Assembly: GCA_900617975.1 (NCBI GenBank)
Contig: UZAE01001211.1
Location: 1-14,548 of the forward strand
From: Rodentolepis nana
Lineage: Eukaryota; Platyhelminthes; Cestoda; Cyclophyllidea; Hymenolepididae
Length of the DNA stretch: 14,548 nt
Reading direction: 5' to 3'
In this document: piece after piece, positions 10,701 to 14,548 of the stretch
Layout: each line of letters starts with the position of its first letter
Position numbering within the stretch: the first letter of the stretch is position 1
Translations under genes and position numbers: made by a program
Notes under the pieces: model-generated
What the model was told of the DNA's origin: nothing
The model's input: only the letters and a program-made list of their open reading frames with translations
The model's database searches: none

Positions 10701-10986
10701 AGGACCAAGAGAAATATCAATTGCAAGATCATGAAACTTACAATCCATAGGAAATAAATACAATGACAAGCCCAATAGAACCCGATATAGAGTATCGAGA
10801 TTTAGGTGAGCACTTTGATATGTTACAAAATTTATGGAAAAGTAATCCAACGGCGCAACATGTGAGCATACAAAATACGAATATAATCTTATATAATTAA
10901 CTGAAGTATACGCAATTTACTTTATCAGCACGAAAGGGGCCCTGTGCCTCTTGAGCTTCTCGAAAATTTTCTGGGTTGATCTCCAT
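1606..10986 (-). CDS. MBOAT1/2-like lysophospholipid acyltransferase, 5' part of a multi-exon gene (join of five exons, continues beyond the left edge)
   Basis: Likely a multi-pass endoplasmic-reticulum enzyme that transfers an acyl chain from acyl-CoA to a lysophospholipid. The coding join, read on the minus strand, is 10986-10921, 10887-10742, 10677-10507, 4793-4620, 1759-1606: 237 codons without a stop. Visible family features are hydrophobic segments near residues 23-39, 60-90 and 95-109; the block FDYGGYSAD (117-125), close to what I remember of MBOAT2; PLMVLVQRLTLLAANIWDG (129-147), the position of the family's TQK...HDG block; and PLEFFSYC with MAGPP...DYRTFIEG (191-221), the AGP/DY/FIEG motif. 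Every exon join continues the family alignment without a gap. The catalytic Asn and His lie in C-terminal exons outside the window, so activity and lipid preference cannot be judged. Assignment to MBOAT1 versus MBOAT2 is not resolved. The start is the first ATG in exon 1 and fits the family's short N-terminus before the first membrane segment. Confidence 0.9.
3632..3651. repeat. Short perfect inverted repeat
   Basis: cagtgga, a six-base loop, then tccactg: seven paired bases. It lies within intron 4 with no T-run or other context pointing to a function. Confidence 0.4.
4220..4247. repeat. G/T-rich tract with a 10-G run
   Basis: Ten G in a row followed by GTG-type spacers and runs of five and three G. 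It can form a plus-strand G-quadruplex, and the length of the G-run is probably polymorphic. It lies in intron 4. Confidence 0.6.
4620..4793 (-). CDS. MBOAT-like gene, exon 4
   Basis: This exon is 174 nt, entered in phase 2 and left in phase 2. It encodes PLMVLVQRLTLLAANIWDG, the family's GPMMI..QK+TSLA...DG block, then a loop of about 44 residues very rich in Glu and Lys (SEEEEKKKTDDGENG), and ends in LTPICKQYAI. The loop is roughly 20 residues longer than the vertebrate MBOAT2 loop as I remember it. The acceptor tttctttcag and donor gtaagt are both strong. CT|A joins to exon 5 as Leu186. Confidence 0.92.
4915..4979. repeat. (GGGA)n array
   Basis: About 60 bp of GGGA units interrupted by two GGTA variants and decaying into GAGAGGGAAAG. 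Read on the minus strand, the MBOAT sense, it is (TCCC)n pyrimidine-rich sequence starting about 120 nt before the exon 4 acceptor. Its plus strand offers many GGG runs. Confidence 0.85.
5231..5250. repeat. G-rich tract
   Basis: A nearly pure G stretch with single C or A interruptions (runs of 4 and 8 G). It lies in intron 3, about 250 bp from the GGGA array. Confidence 0.5.
7244..7254. repeat. 11-C homopolymer
   Basis: An uninterrupted run of 11 C in intron 3. Length errors in sequencing are likely here. Confidence 0.6.
9252..9276. repeat. C-rich tract with a 10-C run
   Basis: C-runs of 4, 1, 10, 1 and 4 with A or T spacers in intron 3. It is G-quadruplex-capable on the minus strand. Confidence 0.55.
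10507..10677 (-). CDS. MBOAT-like gene, exon 3
   Basis: This exon is 171 nt and encodes the end of residue 71 through Ser127, plus two bases of Leu128. It contains two hydrophobic segments (CCHLLILSSLVYIILNFF and AFWLSFILSLSYSSW), then HLYRM and FDYGGYSADVS, a recognisable block of the MBOAT1/2 branch. The donor is gtaagt in phase 2. Its next partner is exon 4, 5.7 kb away: CT|A gives Leu, and SADVSLPLM continues the family pattern without a gap. Confidence 0.92.
10678..10741 (-). other. MBOAT-like gene, intron 2 (64 nt)
   Basis: Donor gtaagt, a T-rich 3' half, and acceptor tatttttag. By chance another frame stays open right across this intron, giving a 115-codon reading frame (10850-10503). 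That frame is correct only downstream of the intron; upstream of it the family-matching frame is a different one. Confidence 0.85.
10742..10887 (-). CDS. MBOAT-like gene, exon 2
   Basis: This exon is 146 nt, 48 codons plus two bases, and ends in phase 2. It encodes a first membrane segment (IIFVFCMLTCCAVGLLF), a short polar loop containing SKCSPKSR, and the start of the second membrane segment (SIGLVIVFISYG). The loop and spacing match the HSSKTSS...RHVVATLLGL region I remember from MBOAT2. The donor is a perfect gtaagt. The split codon TT|C gives Phe71. Confidence 0.85.
10888..10920 (-). other. MBOAT-like gene, intron 1 (33 nt)
   Basis: A 33-nt GT-AG intron in phase 0, from gtaaat to atataag. 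It must be spliced because it carries an in-frame TAA at 10899-10897. The size falls in the micro-intron class found at the 5' end of flatworm genes. An alternative acceptor 13 nt earlier (cttcag) would leave that stop codon in frame. Confidence 0.75.
10921..10986 (-). CDS. MBOAT-like gene, exon 1 (start codon)
   Basis: This exon holds 22 codons from ATG at 10986-10984. The context is AACAATGG, with A at -3 and G at +4, a good eukaryotic start. It encodes a polar, Glu/Gln-rich N-terminus ending in RADK. The donor gtaaat follows in phase 0. The terminal ADK followed by the next exon's IIFVFCML lines up without gaps with the IDQVNFVVC-type stretch of vertebrate MBOAT2 as I remember it. That is the main support for this exon and its boundary. 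Confidence 0.8.
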
Positions 10987-13943
10987 TGTTGCAAATAAAA
11001 ACTATTAAAAATTAATCAGTCCTATGCACGGTTAAATATGCGCGAGCTCTCATGTGTCAAAATCGACATACGACCGTATATCAAATAAGCGGCAACGCTA
11101 AAGTAAGTTAAATTAATTAAATGGAATAAAATAAAGTTTTAACTATTATAATCAGTTGTTAATAAATTTGAGTGATTGAAATTAATTTAAAAATCACTTT
11201 GGGTGTGGATTTTTGTTTCCTTTTAGATTAATATGTCTAATAGCAAAAATTCATATCGGTGCTAAATTTATTTATTTTTTAGGTTTATTTATGAATATTA
11301 TACCTAAATGAATAAGCTCTGTCATTTTAAATAGGCGTTAATAACTAAACTTAAGATATATTTGATTACTATCATATTTTTCCGTTGGCATTATACGAAT
11401 TATCCAATCAAATGATCTAAAAGTAGTTCTTTGCAAGAGGTAGGAGGACTAACATACGAAACTAAGCAACGAAAGTCTTTAAAATTCCATTTTGTCTTTG
11501 AAATTTAAGAAGAATTATATCTGAATTGAATGAAAAGCCATATACTGATATCATCCTAAACTTAATCGAATCGCGCTCATGTAGGCCCTTTACGGGTTAG
11601 AACAAAGCAGATATAGGTGGATTCGGAAAGTCAGAAATCGTACTGACTATCTAGTTGCGTAGTTTGAAACCCGTACACGTGCCATATGGCGGTCGGACGG
11701 AAACCACTTGTTTTATTGACAGAACTATTCATTACAATTTGACACCTTTACTTTGCGTACTCTACCATTAAAATGAATTCAAAATAAAATTTACTGAAAT
11801 TTACAAATCTAAAAGATGGTTGGCGAATTTTAATGGAGATATCATTATTTTGGACAGAGAAATAACGCCATAAAACACATATTTCGCTAAAACCATTACC
11901 AATATAATGGAACTTAACAATGACATTTCTATGGTTCAAATATCTTCATATATTTAAGTAGAAGTGATTTCAATGCAGTTGAGCGGTAGTGGTAATAATC
12001 GTTTTCATATTTCTTGAAAAGGTTCCAGGTTAATAGCTATACTTAGAATTAGACTATAGATCTATCTAAAATGCAAGATTTCAAAGTTAGCGTAAAACTT
12101 ATAGATTGTGTTTATAGCTCAACATTTGGAAATGATTTATATGTAATAATAAATTGAACGTGTGATAGATTAAAAGTCACTGAACATGCTGTTAAAACTA
12201 TTGTACGGTCAAAATGGCTAGTTTAGGTTATGAAATTACCATGAAATTACTCTCTGTATGATATTACACTTTATCAAGAAATTTATTGCAGGATGAAGGG
12301 GTTATTGTAAGGAATAGTAAAGTAGAGAGTCATGGATTGTGAACAAAGAACGATGACTTTGCAAGCAATAAAAGATATTCCGGAAATATGATCAGATAGT
12401 TAATAACGACAAGCTAATTCTATTTTCTTATGTAGGTGTAAACAAGTTCGACCTATGGTATTTAATTTTTACGTTGTTATTCTAACCAAATGTAGCAATT
12501 ATTTCTGTTAGTAATGAAGAAGTAACCTGAGATGAAATCGAGTTGATTTGGTGCATTTTGGCTAACTAACTTTGAAGTGACTCTTCTTGAAAGTGAAGTG
12601 GATAGCTGAGACAATATTGGAAGGTAATTTTTTCGCAAATAGTGATGTTAAAGAATGAAATATGTTCAATTAGTTGTGTGAATCAGCAAAACGTGTATAT
12701 CATGAAGATTGTCTAACTTATAGTTGCGAATTTCAATGGCAACTCAGGTTTCTCTCAAATAAGACCAAAGATATCACAGGCGTCACAAATTGTGAGCAAA
12801 ACTCTATTTACTCTGACTTAAATGGGGTATGAAATGAAGGAACGAGGTGTTGATGTAATCGGATTCCGTATATCGTCCGTGCGCATGAAGGATAAAACAG
12901 ACCAATTAATGACAGGATGGGGGCAATGATAAGCAACATAGACAGAATGTTAAGTTTTATATTCTCTTAAGTAAAATGATAAGGGTTTGCATTGTTTGTT
13001 GAAGTCACAACTCTGAAGAACCCAAACTCACTATCACAGAAAACATGTGTCAAAAATTGGTCCACTTTTTATAGCAAGACTTGGAGGAATCGATACTGTA
13101 GATTGCTGAAAGCTGATTGAAACTGTAAGAAAGCCATATGGTCTGGGAATAAAAAGAAGTAATCAAGCCAATTCACTCATATTTCAGGCATCTATGTGTG
13201 AACGCACAAATTCACACTCTCTCACACACATGTACATACATCTGAGATAACCATGCTAGTGTAATCGTGATCTTATCATCAGTCAGTCACTTTTAATCTC
13301 ATGTTTTTGAAAGACACCAGCTGATTTTGTGTCAAAATGGAGAAGCAAACTTGCATAAACTGCAGTGAGCAAATGTTCGAAGGAAAAAACATGGGTTATA
13401 ACTTCATACGAATTCATGTTTTCTCGAAAATTCATTTTGAATTGGTAGCATTATGGAAAAATTACATGATGAAATGGGAACTCAAGAAGTCGTAAAGATA
13501 TGGAAAATGCACCTGCAGGAAGGTAATATAAACTGATGATCTCCAATTTGGTATGTTTTTTCCATTGGCGTATAGTGAAGCATTATTATTCTCTAAATTT
13601 AATTCGCAGACTATAATCATTTCGACAAATGCACTTCTTCCCTTCGAATAGGAATATGTTCATGATAAATTGCGCATTACGCACACCTACGTACAATAAA
13701 ATCAAAATTACATAAATGCAATGATAAAATAGTCTGGCATTAAAGTATATTCACCTAAAATCAAAATGAATAGTTGTAAAGCGTTTCGCCGAATAAATAT
13801 AAAGATTTCACTTTAAGATTGAAGATATTATGAAGATTACCAAAAGTCCTAATTTTGTTTAACCGGCATCGAGTCAACCTAATCGGCGACCTAGTATTTT
13901 GGAAGAAGCTTCTAATATTTGCTGGTCATTTTGTGTTTCCAAA
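10987..13943. other. Divergent intergenic region between the two start codons (2957 nt)
   Basis: This stretch must contain the 5' untranslated regions and promoters of both genes, but I see no unambiguous core promoter. An AT-rich aataaatataaag lies at 13792-13804, about 140 nt before the hydrolase ATG. On the minus strand an acceptor-like ttaatttttaatag (11015-11002) sits 15 nt before the MBOAT ATG. A CA/TA-rich simple stretch lies at 13200-13240. One 52-codon plus-strand frame with a good start context is at 13337-13495. No tRNA, other RNA gene or recognisable protein fragment was found. Confidence 0.6.
13337..13495 (+). CDS. Possible small ORF, 52 codons, unrecognised
   Basis: It starts at ATG in the context CAAAATGG and ends in TAA. 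The N-terminus has a CINC (CxxC) pair within MEKQTCINCSEQMF; the rest is basic and aromatic without a second CxxC, so a zinc ribbon is incomplete. It lies about 450 nt upstream of the hydrolase ATG on the same strand, so if transcribed with it this would be an upstream ORF. It is short enough to occur by chance, and I recognise no family. Confidence 0.12.
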   Translation: MEKQTCINCSEQMFEGKNMGYNFIRIHVFSKIHFELVALWKNYMMKWELKKS

Positions 13944-14051
13944 ATGTTTTCAGCAGTCAATTATTTGCTATCCAATGAAAATATAGCAAAAATTTGTTTC
14001 TCCTGTTTGATTTTATTGTACATGGCTTATTATTTCTTAATGGCTCGATCG
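13944..14051 (+). CDS. ABHD3-like gene, exon 1
   Basis: 36 codons from the ATG: a short N-terminus (MFSAVNYLLSNENIAK), the hydrophobic anchor, and MARS at the end. The donor gtaaaa follows in phase 0. The AYYFLMARS end joined to PPILYG in exon 2 matches the AFYYLSSIAKKPQLVTG spacing of human ABHD3 as I remember it. Confidence 0.8.
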
Positions 14052-14548
14052 GTAAAACTTATTTGTTGGTATTTATCAATTTATTTACAGCCACCAATTC
14101 TCTATGGACGTTCTAAGAGGCTTTCCAATTTCTTTCTCTCACACGTTCCTTTTCTGAGAGAAATTTATTCTCCTTTTATCTTTGGTTTTACTGGTCGTGT
14201 TCAGACTGTGTTGAGACCAATATTTTATCGTTCTGATAAGATCAATTATGTAGAGTAAGACGATTTCTCTAGTGATAGACCTGCATAGAGAATATGTAAG
14301 CTTTCCAGACGGTGGGGAAATGCAATTGTCGTGGAGCAATGTGGAAGGAATGTCGGAGGATACACCAATTGTGGTTCTTTTACCTGGATTAACTGGATGT
14401 GGCTGTTGCAGTTACATAACTAGTCTGGTGAAGGAGATAAACAGTCTGAATTACCGTTGTGTTGTTTCGAACAACCGTGGGACATGTCGGCACAAGTTGA
14501 AGGTTGGTATAAATGAGCTTTAGGGTGTATTTAGCAGACACCGAAAAC
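13944..14548 (+). CDS. ABHD1/ABHD3-type alpha/beta hydrolase, N-terminal part (join of four exons, continues beyond the right edge)
   Basis: Likely a single-pass membrane-anchored serine hydrolase. Vertebrate ABHD3 cleaves phosphatidylcholines with medium-chain or oxidised acyl groups; ABHD1 is a close relative. The join is 13944-14051, 14091-14254, 14289-14502, 14538-14548+, about 165 residues. Visible in order: a membrane anchor (residues 17-33, ICFSCLILLYMAYYFLM), PPILYG, FFLSHVPFLREIYSP, GRVQTVLRP, FPDGGEMQLSW (96-106), the core strand and oxyanion loop VVLLPGLTG (119-127), and YRCVVSNNRG (146-155). These match the family blocks in order and spacing. The catalytic Ser (GxSxGG), Asp and His should follow in later exons. 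Start: ATG at 13944 with A at -3. The frame is open upstream to 13863 without another ATG, so a further 5' exon cannot be excluded. ABHD1 versus ABHD3 is unresolved. Confidence 0.9.
14052..14090 (+). other. ABHD3-like gene, intron 1 (39 nt, in frame and free of stops)
   Basis: gtaaaa to atttacag, with a T-rich 3' half. The length is a multiple of three and it contains no stop, so retention would insert 13 mostly hydrophobic residues (VKLICWYLSIYLQ) just after the anchor. I call it an intron because removing it restores the family's spacing between the YY motif and the PxL.xG motif. Confidence 0.75.
14091..14254 (+). CDS. ABHD3-like gene, exon 2
   Basis: 164 nt, 54 codons plus GA of a split Glu codon. 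It encodes the conserved N-terminal cap of the family: PPILYG, a basic stretch (RSKR), FFLSHVP, REIYSPFIFGFTGRVQT, LRPIFYRSD and INYV. Pattern and spacing follow the F..FL..H.P...E.Y.P......GR.QT..RP pattern of ABHD1/3. Confidence 0.9.
14255..14288 (+). other. ABHD3-like gene, intron 2 (34 nt)
   Basis: gtaaga to ctgcatag, phase 2. It removes an in-frame TAA at 14256. Two earlier AG dinucleotides (ending at 14272 and 14278) give the wrong frame. Only the AG at 14287-14288 restores it, giving NYV-E-EYVSFPDGG with no gap relative to the family. Confidence 0.85.
14289..14502 (+). CDS. ABHD3-like gene, exon 3
   Basis: 214 nt, one base plus 71 codons. It carries FPDGGE, then LSW, a short variable loop, the beta strand and oxyanion-hole segment IVVLLPGLTG, a Cys-rich turn (CGCCSY), and the next strand YRCVVSNNRG. 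It ends in CRHKLK before a phase-0 donor. Confidence 0.92.
14503..14537 (+). other. ABHD3-like gene, intron 3 (35 nt)
   Basis: gttggt to tttagcag, phase 0, removing an in-frame TAG at 14521. Splicing here gives NNRGTCRHKLK then TPK, matching the NNRG(7 residues)TPR spacing of ABHD3. A better-looking donor, gtataa at 14507 (31-nt intron), is possible but would replace TP with unrelated residues. Confidence 0.75.
14538..14548 (+). CDS. ABHD3-like gene, exon 4 (first 11 nt only)
   Basis: acaccgaaaac, read in phase 0 as T-P-K and an incomplete codon, where the family has TPR followed by Thr/Tyr. The rest, including the expected GxSxGG nucleophile elbow, is outside the window. Confidence 0.65.

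Noticed and set aside
10503..10850. A continuous 115-codon minus-strand frame taken as one coding exon
   Set aside because: Only the part from 10677 down matches the MBOAT family in this frame. Upstream of the 64-nt intron the family match is in a different frame, so the continuous reading is a coincidence.
12229..12251. A short tandem repetition, atgaaattaccatgaaattac
   Set aside because: Only about two copies of an 11-bp unit in AT-rich DNA, expected by chance.
14139..14339. A 66-codon minus-strand frame at the right end
   Set aside because: It is antisense to hydrolase exons 2 and 3 and has no independent support.
1..14548. Prokaryotic features, CRISPR arrays, tRNA or rRNA genes, or an intact transposon
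   Set aside because: I saw no regularly spaced repeats, no convincing tRNA B-box with a matching A-box, no rRNA-like blocks, and no terminal repeats flanking a coding core. The splice-site structure shows a eukaryotic nuclear genome.

Overview
This is nuclear DNA of a eukaryote, AT-rich with a few poly-G/C and simple-sequence tracts. It holds the 5' parts of two divergently transcribed, intron-containing genes. No continuous open reading frame is longer than about 120 codons. The genes appear only when short exons are joined at GT-AG junctions and the frame is checked against the protein families I remember. Four introns are tiny (33, 34, 35 and 39 nt), and in the minus-strand gene intron length jumps from 33 and 64 nt at the 5' end to 5.7 and 2.9 kb further along. 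Very short 5' introns followed by long 3' introns are typical of parasitic flatworms (schistosomes and tapeworms), so I infer a platyhelminth. I cannot name the species.

Minus strand, right to left: a membrane-bound O-acyltransferase of the MBOAT1/MBOAT2 (lysophospholipid acyltransferase) type. The start codon is at 10986-10984. Five exons are 10986-10921, 10887-10742, 10677-10507, 4793-4620 and 1759-1606, giving 237 codons in one frame. The gene runs off the left edge, and the exons for the catalytic Asn and His are not in the window. Introns 3 (4794-10506), 4 (1760-4619) and at least 1605 nt of intron 5 fill most of the window.

Plus strand, right end: an ABHD1/ABHD3-type alpha/beta hydrolase, starting at 13944. 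Its exons are 13944-14051, 14091-14254, 14289-14502 and 14538 onward, separated by introns of 39, 34 and 35 nt. The window ends before the catalytic serine.

Between the two start codons lie 2957 nt (10987-13943) in which I see no convincing gene. The two products would do opposite steps of phospholipid acyl-chain remodelling: hydrolysis to a lysolipid by the ABHD3-like enzyme and re-acylation by the MBOAT. Sharing a divergent intergenic region makes them an interesting pair, though co-regulation is only inference.

Non-coding structure: a diverged direct repeat of about 245 bp at 252-497 and 1271-1511 inside intron 5, with hints of a longer and older duplication that may include exon 5; a (GGGA)n array just upstream of exon 4; and several G-quadruplex-capable tracts. 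I found no CRISPR array, tRNA, rRNA, operon-type gene or intact mobile element.
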